Source: Gammaproteobacteria bacterium (lineage in GTDB: Bacteria > Pseudomonadota > Gammaproteobacteria > HK1). From it: a stretch of DNA of 12,501 nt. The position numbers and the translations under genes are program-made. The stretch is taken from positions 1-12,501 of the forward strand of contig JAGRHX010000006.1 in NCBI GenBank assembly GCA_020444775.1, in the 5' to 3' direction. Under the pieces are notes generated by a model. It saw only the letters and a list, made by a program, of their open reading frames with translations. It made no database searches and was not told where the DNA came from. Shown in pieces: positions 1 to 5,562 of this stretch (the first letter of the stretch is position 1; each line of letters begins with the position of its first letter).

Positions 1-33
1 CCGACTGCTGACGCGCTGAAGTAATGCCACACC

Positions 34-330
34 TTGATCGTCGATAACGACGAATCAATCACTTATCGCATTAAGTGTCGAAGACCGGGATATGGCTCTT
101 GTCTTGACGCGGACTCGAGACATGAGATCAGACACTATCTAGATCACAGCGAATACGAGATGGCTTTTGAAGGCATGTTCATCGAACTCATGAAGAAGAA
201 CGTAGCTCTTGGTATAGAAGAAAAGGAATCACTCCGCAGCCTGGGGGAAGAGTTAGGTCTCAAGAAGGAAAGCGTTTTCGATGTGGATTTCTGGCAGAAA
301 TTCGAAAACTTTATCGCTGTAGATTGTTGA
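34..330 (+). CDS. MafI-like immunity protein (probable)
   Basis: The 98-residue acidic, mostly helical product has no signal peptide or membrane segment. The central stretch HEIRHYLDHSEYEMAFEGM (about residues 30-48), followed by a helical tail, resembles the MafI-type immunity proteins that protect cells from secreted polymorphic toxins. That assignment is from recall of the family pattern, not a search. The start is uncertain. The frame has a stop at 22-24 and no ATG before residue 43, so TTG at 34 is the only reasonable start, with no clear ribosome site; a truncated 5' end is possible. Its stop lies just inside the frame of the next toxin fragment. It probably served a different, upstream toxin whose end (frame 1 stop at 22-24) may be the first bases of the window. 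Base composition is A+T-rich compared with genes further right. Confidence 0.5.
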   Translation: MIVDNDESITYRIKCRRPGYGSCLDADSRHEIRHYLDHSEYEMAFEGMFIELMKKNVALGIEEKESLRSLGEELGLKKESVFDVDFWQKFENFIAVDC

Positions 331-646
331 TGGACGGCGACGCATACATGGCGCAACGGGCGCAAGGAGTCTGCCATTCAATGATGCAGATCGACTAGCT
401 GAAGTAAATAAGACGCTTGATCGGATTGAATCTGGCGGGCCTTTTCCTTACAAGAAAGACGGGACTGTCTTCCGGAACAAGGAAGGCCGGCTGCCGCAAG
501 GCAGTTATCGCGAATATACTATCGATACGCCGGGTGCAAGCAACCGAGATGCGCGTCGTGTAGTCCAAGACACAAATTCTGGCAGGACCTATTACACGGA
601 TGTTCATTACGGAAGCTTCACGCAAATTGATCCGGCGAGGAAGTAG
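323..646 (+). CDS. Orphan polymorphic-toxin C-terminal domain, RNase Sa/barnase-type guanyl ribonuclease (no start codon)
   Basis: The open frame from 323 to TAG 644-646 encodes about 107 residues and has no ATG, GTG or TTG at its head. The last ~75 residues align by eye with microbial guanyl RNases such as RNase Sa: GGPFPYKKDGTVF (434-472), then YREYT, TPGASNRDARRVV and YYTDVHYGSF. The catalytic set is intact: Glu at 512-514 (Sa E54), Arg at 545-547 (R65), Arg at 557-559 (R69) and His at 605-607 (H85). In polymorphic toxin systems (Cdi, Rhs, MafB) such domains sit at the C-terminus of a large exported protein and cleave RNA in the target cell. Here only the tip remains, as in the orphan toxin cassettes found downstream of full-length toxin genes. 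It ends four bases before the start of its likely inhibitor. Expression would require recombination onto a full toxin or an unrecognised start. Confidence 0.85.
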   Translation: MVDGRRRIHGATGARSLPFNDADRLAEVNKTLDRIESGGPFPYKKDGTVFRNKEGRLPQGSYREYTIDTPGASNRDARRVVQDTNSGRTYYTDVHYGSFTQIDPARK

Positions 647-650
647 AGTC

Positions 651-1037
651 ATGTATCTGGTCGATTTGAAGAAGGCAACAGCGGTTTCGATTCACTTCGC
701 CCGCCCTGAGGAAATTAGCAGTGATGTTGCTGCACCGGGGTTCGCCGTTTTGGAGGGATCGTTGGCAGGCATAAATGGTGAAGAAGATGTGCTTGCCGTT
801 GTGGCGTCCGCAATGAAGTTTCCTGCTTACTTTGGCAGTAATTGGGATGCGCTTGATGAATGCTTGGGCGATATGGACTGGTTGCCCGCTGACGGCTACG
901 TATTAGTGCTTCATGACTCTGAAGCTGGCTGGTCGCGAAATCCGTATGCTCTGGGGCGTCTACTAACCGCGTGGTTAGAAGCATCAGAATACTGGGCGGA
1001 AGCGAAGGTCCCTTTCCATCTAATATTTGTCATGTAG
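651..1037 (+). CDS. Barstar-family ribonuclease inhibitor (immunity protein)
   Basis: The product has 128 residues, longer than the 90-residue classical barstar because of an N-terminal extension of about 35 residues. The diagnostic segment YFGSNWDALDECL (residues 60-72) matches the inhibitory helix of barstar. Tyr60 corresponds to barstar Y29 and Asp66 to D35, the residue that fills the barnase active site. W38 and D39 of barstar are replaced by Asp69 and Glu70. A C-terminal strand ending in FHLIFVM fits the family. The ATG at 651 is preceded by GAGGAAG at 637-643 with good spacing, and the toxin fragment's stop lies between them, so the two were co-translated. It neutralises the adjacent RNase domain in the cytoplasm. 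The pairing of an RNase Sa-like domain with a barstar is strong mutual support for both calls. Confidence 0.9.
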   Translation: MYLVDLKKATAVSIHFARPEEISSDVAAPGFAVLEGSLAGINGEEDVLAVVASAMKFPAYFGSNWDALDECLGDMDWLPADGYVLVLHDSEAGWSRNPYALGRLLTAWLEASEYWAEAKVPFHLIFVM

Positions 1038-1087
1038 GGAAGTCTGAAAAGACTACACCGTTTGGCGTTAATCGTATTCTTGAGTAT

Positions 1088-1312
1088 TCACTTCACACTC
1101 TCGACAAGTGAGATATCTTTGCGCAGCAGCTCATTGACGAGCTCTGTGAGCTCGACGCCTTTATCGCGCGCACACTGAGCGAGATATTCTCGGACCTCGT
1201 CATCGAGATAGATGGGCAGATTGAGCGCCGCATCGGGTCGATAGAACTTGCCGCGCTCGGCGGTCGAGAAGTCGTACTCCTCACGCATTTCATTGTCGCT
1301 GTTCATAGGCAT
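1088..1312 (-). CDS. brnA: BrnA-family antitoxin
   Basis: The 74-residue protein contains the BrnA hallmark EMREEYDFS near the N-terminus, followed by RGKFYRP. Its C-terminal half reads as a ribbon-helix-helix DNA-binding domain: a short strand (LNLPIYL), then helices ending KGVELTELVNELLRKDI. BrnA binds and blocks the BrnT ribonuclease and represses the brnTA promoter. The gene starts inside the end of brnT (BrnT stop at 1290-1292), the usual toxin-first order of this system. Two in-frame ATGs exist, at 1312 and 1306; the second gives a start closer to typical BrnA length. Neither has a strong Shine-Dalgarno, consistent with coupling to brnT translation. The gene looks intact. Confidence 0.85.
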   Translation of the reverse strand: MPMNSDNEMREEYDFSTAERGKFYRPDAALNLPIYLDDEVREYLAQCARDKGVELTELVNELLRKDISLVESVK

Positions 1313-1586
1313 TGCGCTCGTGACGTGTTGCAGGGCGCGCGGAGATGATCCTCACCGTTGCTGTGTTGCCCTGTTCCTCGAAGCTGTGCACGACAACCAG
1401 ATGTTGTCCGGCTCGCGTGCACCCCAACGTGATCCAACGGACCTCGATAGCACTGCTGTGCGCGTGGTCGAACAAGGTCAGCGCGAGCGGATCGGCAAAC
1501 AACTCGCTCGCCTGTTCGAAGCTCACCGCATGTTTGCGGCGATTGTCCGCGGCCTTGGCCCGATCCCATTCAAAATTGTACTGCAT
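1290..1586 (-). CDS. brnT: BrnT-family ribonuclease toxin
   Basis: From ATG 1586 the product is 98 residues. MQYNFEWDRAKAADNRRKH at the start is the BrnT signature (F-x-W-D-x-x-K-x-x-x-N-x-x-K-H), and RIISARPATRHERNAYE near the end matches the conserved RIISAR-x-A-x-x-x-E-R motif. BrnT is a RelE-fold endoribonuclease that arrests growth until bound by BrnA. AGGA at 1592-1595 gives a ribosome site five bases before the ATG. The frame stays open upstream to 1727 and includes an IS66 transposase remnant; the longer GTG-started version (1718) is not a credible BrnT start. The IS66 remnant lies where the native promoter would be, so expression may be altered. The toxin and antitoxin both appear full length. 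Confidence 0.88.
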   Translation of the reverse strand: MQYNFEWDRAKAADNRRKHAVSFEQASELFADPLALTLFDHAHSSAIEVRWITLGCTRAGQHLVVVHSFEEQGNTATVRIISARPATRHERNAYEQRQ

Positions 1587-1615
1587 GGTTGTCCTGGCCG
1601 GCGCGACACGTGCGC

Positions 1616-1727
1616 GAGCAGCTGTGGGCTCGCCTGGCAGCGGCTGCGTGGGCATGGACGCGGTGCGGATGCAGCCCTTGCAGGCGCAGGCATACTTGCG
1701 GCGCAGGTGCCTGCGCACGAAGAAGCG
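1616..1727 (-). pseudogene. IS66 TnpC (transposase) zinc-binding domain remnant
   Basis: Reading the minus strand from 1727, the frame gives VRRHLRRKYACACKGC, then TASMPTQPLPGEPTA. This matches the zinc-finger segment of IS66-family TnpC, where a KY-x-C start is followed by (T)AP-x-P-x-QP(I/L)PG. Only about 35 residues survive out of a roughly 500-residue transposase. It follows directly, in the same frame, after the stop of a TnpB remnant, so the end of tnpB and the start of tnpC have been deleted. Downstream the frame continues open into brnT. It is non-functional. Confidence 0.7.
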
Positions 1728-1958
1728 CTAACGGTGTCTCTCCAGGCGCTTGTACAACACCCAGTAACCGTTCAGATGCCAGACCGGCAGCTTCAACTTG
1801 TCGCGTCCCCGATTGATGAAGGCGTACAGGCTGCGGTTGGCCGGATTGCGACCGAGCTCGAGCATTACCAAGACACACAGTCCCACTGCCCCTTTGCGCA
1901 TATCGATCGGGTGGCTATACAAGAACACCCGCTCGCAGCGCCAGCGACTAGCGTCCAT
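1728..1958 (-). pseudogene. Truncated IS66 accessory protein TnpB (Orf2)
   Basis: The 76-residue frame carries the IS66 Orf2 pattern: ERVFLYSHPIDMRKGAVGL near the N-terminus, LGRNPANRSLYAFINRGRDK in the middle, and the conserved LYKRLERHR at the end. Full TnpB proteins run to about 110-120 residues, so the C-terminal third is missing and the frame stops at TAG 1728-1730. An ATG at 1958 could be the native start. TnpB is an accessory protein needed for IS66 transposition. Here it lies next to a TnpC remnant and the truncated parE gene, so this is the core of a decayed IS66 copy. Confidence 0.8.
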
Positions 1959-2011
1959 GACACAGCGCCCGGGTCAAGCCTGCCAGCGCCTCCAGGCCCA
2001 TACTCAGGGGT

Positions 2012-2059
2012 TCACTCGCGCAGATCGGCCCGGGCGCGTAGTGCCCATTCAATCCTCAT
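2012..2059 (-). pseudogene. ParE/RelE-family toxin, truncated after 15 codons
   Basis: Immediately downstream of the antitoxin, in another frame, an ATG at 2057-2059 begins MRIEWALRARADLRE and then meets TGA at 2012-2014. This is the standard opening of ParE-type toxins (a W followed by A-x-x-DL-x-x-I on the first helix). The ATG lies inside the antitoxin's final codons (11-base overlap), the usual antitoxin-toxin coupling. The rest of the roughly 95-residue toxin is absent. IS66 remnant sequence begins within about 55 bases. The likely cause is IS insertion followed by deletion. The fragment is too short to be toxic. Confidence 0.65.
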
Positions 2060-2234
2060 CGCCGAGCAACTCGGCTTTGAGTGATTCGTGCGCGACGGTA
2101 CGACCCGCCTCGATGTCGGCAAGCCCCTGTTCGATCTTTTGCTTGACGTAGAGCTCGTACATGAGGTCATCCCAGGTGGCTTGCTCGGGCAATCGCTCGA
2201 CGATGGCGCGAGCGGCGTCTTTGACAGATGACAT
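2049..2234 (-). CDS. Orphan antitoxin of a ParE/RelE-type module
   Basis: The 61-residue acidic protein reads VKDAARAIVERLPEQATWDD, then LMYELYVKQKIEQGLADIEAGRT. This matches the small antitoxins that precede RelE/ParE toxins: an N-terminal helix with a 'LP-x-x-AT-x-x-D-x-MY-x-LYV-x-x-KIE-x-GL-x-D-x-E-x-G' pattern and a toxin-wrapping acidic tail. ATG 2234 has GAGGGA at 2244-2249 as a ribosome site. Its partner toxin is reduced to 15 codons just downstream. It may still repress its own promoter or cross-neutralise another toxin. It follows the XRE regulator gene by 18 bases, so the two may be co-transcribed. I do not assign a gene symbol because ParD, RelB and related groups cannot be separated here. 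Confidence 0.75.
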   Translation of the reverse strand: MSSVKDAARAIVERLPEQATWDDLMYELYVKQKIEQGLADIEAGRTVAHESLKAELLGDED

Positions 2235-2252
2235 GGATGTGAGTCCCTCGGC

Positions 2253-2612
2253 TCAGTTGGCCTGCTGTTGCAGGACGGTATCGAGCATCTGAATCGCGAA
2301 GCGCTGGTTTGCTCGTGGTAGCTGCTCGATCTGCTCGAGCTGGCGCTGCAGCTTGGAGATCGGCCCGCGCTTTTTGCGATTCGTCTGCTCTTCTCCCAGC
2401 AACGCCTCGATGGAGATCTGCAAGCGCTTGGCAAGCGTCGGCAACATCGAGACGGCGACTCGCAGCCGGCCGACCTCGTAGTGTGCGAGCGCTTTTGGCG
2501 AAATCCCCAACTCATCAGCGAGCTGCTGTTGGGTGAGGCCCTGTGCCTTGCGCAGGGTGGCGATGCGCTGTCCCAGGGCTTGATCGAAGGGGCTTCTCCT
2601 GTTCGGACACAT
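2253..2612 (-). CDS. XRE-family helix-turn-helix regulator
   Basis: From ATG 2612 the protein is 119 residues; a TTG one codon upstream is a less likely start. Residues about 14-70 form a classic Cro/C1-type HTH: LGQRIATLRKAQGLTQQQLA, then DELGISPKALAHYEVGR as the turn and recognition helix. The lysine/glutamine-rich C-terminal half (KLQRQLEQIEQLPRANQRFA) is predicted helical and probably mediates dimerisation. Such proteins act as transcriptional repressors of mobile or stress modules; the target is unknown. The gene precedes the orphan antitoxin by 18 bases on the same strand. A 10-base inverted repeat (2614-2623 and 2672-2681) lies directly upstream of its start and could be its operator, inferred from position only. 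Confidence 0.85.
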   Translation of the reverse strand: MCPNRRSPFDQALGQRIATLRKAQGLTQQQLADELGISPKALAHYEVGRLRVAVSMLPTLAKRLQISIEALLGEEQTNRKKRGPISKLQRQLEQIEQLPRANQRFAIQMLDTVLQQQAN

Positions 2613-2613
2613 C

Positions 2614-2681
2614 AATGATTCAGTGCCTGGTTACCACCGAGGATACCCCTGGTTCTTCGGTCAAGGAAACGCTGAATCATT
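2614..2681. repeat. 10-bp inverted repeat AATGATTCAG / CTGAATCATT upstream of the XRE gene
   Basis: AATGATTCAG at 2614-2623 and its exact reverse complement at 2672-2681 are separated by 48 bases. The inner TGATTCAG core recurs at 2897-2904, just after the IS5-type stub. The repeat abuts the start codon of the XRE gene, so it could be an operator pair. It could also be the residue of a mobile-element end. I cannot decide between these. Confidence 0.5.
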
Positions 2682-2767
2682 CCGCGCAGAGCTGGTCATC
2701 GATCCAGTTCTGAGGGCGACTTCGCTACAATGCACGAATCGACCTGTCCGGATGGTGAGCCACAGCG

Positions 2768-2899
2768 ATGATGCCGGCAACCTTGGCCTCGCAGGCCTTT
2801 CAAGCGTCGAAGCGACAGACCCGACGCGAACGGTTCCTGGCCGAGGTGGTCCAGGTTGTGCCGTGGGCTGAGCCGATCCATGTAGTCGAACCGCACTGA
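2768..2899 (+). pseudogene. IS5-family transposase, N-terminal stub
   Basis: Two tandem ATGs (2768, 2771) open a 43-residue frame ending at TGA 2897-2899. It contains FQASKRQTRRERFLAEV, then VVPWAEPIHVVEPH. This is the N-terminal DUF772-type signature of IS5-family transposases (K-x-TRR-x-x-FL-x-x-(M/V)-x-x-VVPWAE-x-x-x-x-IEPHY). The remaining ~280 residues with the DDE catalytic core are absent. A TACAAT hexamer at 2726-2731 may be its old -10 box. It marks the border between the accessory region and the dioxygenase operon. Confidence 0.75.
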
Positions 2900-2962
2900 T
2901 TCAGAGCGGACAGCTGATCCTGACATCGAATGCGCGGTCGCACCGCGGGGAGTCACGCAACG

Positions 2963-3823
2963 ATGCGCGTGAACAAGATCACGCCAGCGATCGGGGCCAG
3001 AATCCAGGACCTCGCGTTGGCGCAGCTCGATGAAGCGTCAGCAGCCGATCTTCGCGGCCTGCTTGCCGAGCGCAAGGTGCTGGTCTTCCCGGATCAGCGG
3101 CTCGACGGCGAGCAGTACGTTCGCTTCTGCCGGCGTTTCGGTGAGCCGAGTCGCGAGGACTTGCAGGCGGGCAGCGACCGGCCGCCGGAGGTCGGCGCAA
3201 TCCACATCAGCGCCGGGCAACGGCAGACGATCAACTTCTGGCACATGGACCACTCCTTCCGGGAGACGCCGTCGGCCTACATCTGCTTATACGCACGACA
3301 GTTGCCGCCCTGTGGTGGCGACACCCTGTTCGCGAGCCTGGAAGCGGCCTACGAGGGTCTGGACGAGGACACCCGGACCCGTATCGTCGGGCTGCATGCC
3401 GAGCACGGCTACACCCAGACCCAGAACTCGGCGCGGCGTTACAGTGCGGCGGAGATCGCCAGACGCTCGAGCGCGGCGCCGGTCCGACATCCGTTGGCAT
3501 GCCTCAATCGCGAGACCGGGCGTCCCTATCTGTTCGTGAACACGCCGGTGTACTGCAGGCGCATCGTCGAGCTGGATGCGGCCGAGGGCGATCCGCTGCT
3601 GCGCGATCTCTATCTGCACGTGCAGCGACCCGAATTTCACTTCCGGCTCACCTGGACAACCGGCATGATTGTCCTGTGGGAGAACGCGCATTGCTTGCAC
3701 TATCCGGTCGCGGATTACTTTCCGCATGAACGGTTGCTCTGGCGGGTGCTGATCCCCGGCACAGCCGGACCACCGGCGGCGTTCGATCCCGGTGCCCGAA
3801 TGAATGCCTGGAGGAACGGATGA
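2963..3823 (+). CDS. TauD/TfdA-family Fe(II)/2-oxoglutarate dioxygenase
   Basis: From ATG 2963 the protein has 286 residues; GGGGAG at 2947-2952 supports this start over the further upstream one at 2930. The facial triad is complete: His94 and Asp96 in FWHMDHSF, and His246 in WENAHCLHYPV. Arg257 lies 11 residues after His246, as in TauD, and would bind the 2-oxoglutarate carboxylate. CGGDTLFAS (residues 117-125) is the family's typical co-substrate strand. The N-terminus (IGARIQDLALAQLDE) also fits TauD. The enzyme couples 2-oxoglutarate decarboxylation to hydroxylation of a small, often carboxylated or sulfonated, substrate in the cytoplasm. The specific substrate cannot be read from the sequence. 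It overlaps the next gene by four bases (ATGA), so the two dioxygenases are translationally coupled and probably act in one pathway. Confidence 0.9.
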   Translation: MRVNKITPAIGARIQDLALAQLDEASAADLRGLLAERKVLVFPDQRLDGEQYVRFCRRFGEPSREDLQAGSDRPPEVGAIHISAGQRQTINFWHMDHSFRETPSAYICLYARQLPPCGGDTLFASLEAAYEGLDEDTRTRIVGLHAEHGYTQTQNSARRYSAAEIARRSSAAPVRHPLACLNRETGRPYLFVNTPVYCRRIVELDAAEGDPLLRDLYLHVQRPEFHFRLTWTTGMIVLWENAHCLHYPVADYFPHERLLWRVLIPGTAGPPAAFDPGARMNAWRNG

Positions 3824-4659
3824 TGGACGGTCGTTGTCTGCAACATGTGCTGAGCGCGCAAGAGCGTGCGAGCTTCGAGCGTGACGGCTTCTTTGTCGTC
3901 GAGGACGCGTTGCCCGCCAGCATGCTGGAGCATCTGCGCGCCTTCGCCGATTCGGTCGATGGCAGCGAACGGCGCAAGACCGGCGCCGATCCTTTCGAGC
4001 GGATGAATCACTACGACGTGATCGGACGTGACCCGAAGCTGCTCGAGCTGCTGGACTGGCCGACCACCTTCGCCCGGGTCTGCGGCATCCTCGGCTGGAA
4101 CATCCAGCTCTATCACACCCACCTCACGGTCAATCCCACCGCGCCGCCCGGCAAGACCCTGCAAAGCCATGGCCTGGAGCTGAGCTGGCATCAAGACAGT
4201 GGTCAGTTGAACGCCGATCTGGAGACCTCGCCCCGACCACGGGTCTCGATCAAGGTCGGCTATTTCCTCAGCGATACGTCCGAGCCTGGACGCGGCAATT
4301 TCTACGTGCTGCCCGGCAGTCATCTGCACGATGCGTTTCCGGGCACGGATCGAACCGGCATGCCGGAGGGCGCGATGCCGGTCTGCGTGCCGCCCGGCAG
4401 CGCGGTGTTCTTCGACCGCCGTCTGTGGCATTCGGGTAGCGCCAACTACTGGCACGAGCCGCGGCGCGTGCTGTTCTATGGCTACAGCTATCGGTGGCTG
4501 CGCCCGCGTGACGACATGCAGGTGGCGCATTATCTGCCCGATTGCGATCCCATTCGCCGGCAGCTGCTCGGCGAGAGTCCGACCGGCGGACGCGGCTATA
4601 CCTCGCCGACCGAGGCTGACGTGCCGCTGAAGTCGTGGATCGAAACCAATCTGCGCTGA
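3820..4659 (+). CDS. PhyH-family Fe(II)/2-oxoglutarate dioxygenase
   Basis: The product has 279 residues. The start is ATG 3820 or ATG 3823; GGAGG at 3810-3814 fits the second slightly better. The metal ligands are His124 and Asp126 (LSWHQDSGQ) and His204 (RLWHSGSANY). Arg215, 11 residues after His204, is the expected 2-oxoglutarate anchor. RDGFFVVEDALP (residues 21-32) is the usual N-terminal PhyH opening, and GRGNFYVLPGSH (158-169) is a conserved strand. PhyH enzymes hydroxylate substrates such as phytanoyl-CoA, ectoine or secondary metabolites; the substrate here is unknown. It pairs with the TauD-type gene directly upstream through an ATGA overlap. Acyl-CoA dehydrogenase genes about 1 kb downstream hint at fatty-acyl or side-chain catabolism, but a separate promoter may drive those. 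Confidence 0.9.
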   Translation: MMDGRCLQHVLSAQERASFERDGFFVVEDALPASMLEHLRAFADSVDGSERRKTGADPFERMNHYDVIGRDPKLLELLDWPTTFARVCGILGWNIQLYHTHLTVNPTAPPGKTLQSHGLELSWHQDSGQLNADLETSPRPRVSIKVGYFLSDTSEPGRGNFYVLPGSHLHDAFPGTDRTGMPEGAMPVCVPPGSAVFFDRRLWHSGSANYWHEPRRVLFYGYSYRWLRPRDDMQVAHYLPDCDPIRRQLLGESPTGGRGYTSPTEADVPLKSWIETNLR

Positions 4660-4668
4660 GCGTGGATG

Positions 4669-4706
4669 GCTGAAGCCGTACACACCGCCCCTCGCCTGGC
4701 TTCAGC
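4669..4706 (+). terminator. Weak stem-loop after the dioxygenase pair
   Basis: GCTGAAGCC (4669-4677) pairs with GGCTTCAGC (4698-4706) across a 20-base loop, ten bases after the PhyH-type stop codon. The loop is long and no T-tract follows, so a Rho-independent terminator is only possible. Confidence 0.25.
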
Positions 4707-4876
4707 ACGGGCTGTAGTTGCCCGGCTGAGCGCCTGACGATGCCTGCCGCCCATCGCGGCTGGGCAAATCACCCGGCCGTGAGGCTCGATCGGTGCAATG
4801 CAGCCGCTTCGAGCCCGTCGGCGACCCGTGCTCCCCCTGATCGGCGTGGCACGCGCGCTGCATGATCGTGAGCAGA

Positions 4877-4891
4877 CATCGTCAGACGATG
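4877..4891. promoter_or_regulatory. 15-base palindrome CATCGTC-A-GACGATG upstream of the stress-protein gene
   Basis: The two 7-base arms are perfectly complementary around a single A, too tight for an RNA hairpin but typical in form for a dimeric regulator's operator. It lies 116 bases before ATG 5008. No cognate regulator is present in the window. The regulatory role is inference. Confidence 0.3.
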
Positions 4892-5007
4892 CAGTGGCCA
4901 TCCGCCATCGCCCCTCGGGCCCTTGGCAAGAGGATGGCCTGGCTCCGATGCCGGCAACCCGGCCGGAACCGATTCCGCAACCGATCCGTTTACGGAAGGA
5001 GGCGATC

Positions 5008-5562
5008 ATGTACTCGAACATCTTGTGTGCCATCGATGGCTCGGCGAGCTCGGCGCAGGCCCTGGAGCTGGCCGCCGATCTGAGCCGCACGCATGGCGCG
5101 CACCTCAAGCTGGTCCACGTGGTGGAACCGAACATGGCCTCGGCGGAGCTGGCACGCTATGCCCGCATCGAGGGGCTGGCCGGGGCGCGCGCAGGCGCGG
5201 CACGGATGGACCCGAATCCTGGTCTGTTCGTGCCCGGGACCGCGCGCGGTATTCCGGTGGTCAGCATCGCGCCGCCTTCGGAGTCCGGGTCCACGCAGGG
5301 TCTTATCGAGCTCGGTGAGCGCTTCGTCCAGAGCGCGAAACTGTCGATAGGCGACGGCGAGTCGGTCGAAGGCGTCTGCGTGGTCGGCGATCCGGCCGAA
5401 CAGATCGTCGGCCTGGCCAAGGATGCCGATTGTGATCTCGTCGTGCTCGGCAGCCGTGGCCTGGGTAGCGTCGAGGGTCTGTTCAAGGGCAGCGTCTCCA
5501 ACAAGGTGAGTGACGAGGTCGATTGCACGTGCATCGTCGTGCAGTGTCCGGCCGCGGCCTGA
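5008..5562 (+). CDS. Universal stress protein (UspA family)
   Basis: From ATG 5008 the protein has 184 residues. GGAAGGAGG at 4994-5002, five bases upstream, is an excellent ribosome site and excludes the longer frame starting at 4798. MYSNILCAIDGS is the standard UspA first strand with the ATP-contacting Asp10. The C-terminal ATP motif G-x2-G-x9-G(S/T) is present as GSRGLGSVEGLFKGS (residues 148-162). The fold is a cytoplasmic alpha/beta nucleotide-binding dimer used in stress and low-energy survival. The protein is about 40 residues longer than a typical single-domain Usp. The extra length is a segment at roughly residues 52-97 rich in Gly, Ala and Pro between the two halves. It lies alone between the dioxygenase pair and the acyl-CoA dehydrogenases, with gaps on both sides. 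Confidence 0.9.
   Translation: MYSNILCAIDGSASSAQALELAADLSRTHGAHLKLVHVVEPNMASAELARYARIEGLAGARAGAARMDPNPGLFVPGTARGIPVVSIAPPSESGSTQGLIELGERFVQSAKLSIGDGESVEGVCVVGDPAEQIVGLAKDADCDLVVLGSRGLGSVEGLFKGSVSNKVSDEVDCTCIVVQCPAAA

Larger units (their letters stand above)
4660..5007. other. Intergenic region between the dioxygenases and the stress-protein gene
   Basis: No convincing gene lies in these 348 bases; open frames here are GC-driven and lack ribosome sites. Two structures are visible. The first is a 9-bp stem at 4669-4677/4698-4706 (GGCTGAAGCC against GGCTTCAGC, 20-base loop) shortly after the dioxygenase stop, without a T-run. The second is a 15-base palindrome at 4877-4891. The promoter of the stress-protein gene should be here, but I see no clear -35/-10 pair. 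Confidence 0.6.

Noticed and set aside
330..398. Short frame from ATG 330 (22 codons) as the true start of the RNase toxin
   Set aside because: It is in a different frame from the toxin domain and stops at 396-398; only a frameshift would join them, for which there is no evidence.
1248..2084. Plus-strand 278-codon frame across brnT, IS66 debris and the antitoxin
   Set aside because: It is antisense to several recognisable minus-strand genes and fragments and shows no domain of its own.
3715..4683. Minus-strand 322-codon frame antisense to the PhyH-type gene
   Set aside because: His/Arg/Ala-rich shadow frame; the plus strand has the full H-x-D...H...R ligand set.
4798..5007. N-terminal extension of the universal stress protein
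   Set aside because: A strong ribosome site immediately precedes ATG 5008 and MYSNILCAIDGS is the normal family N-terminus.
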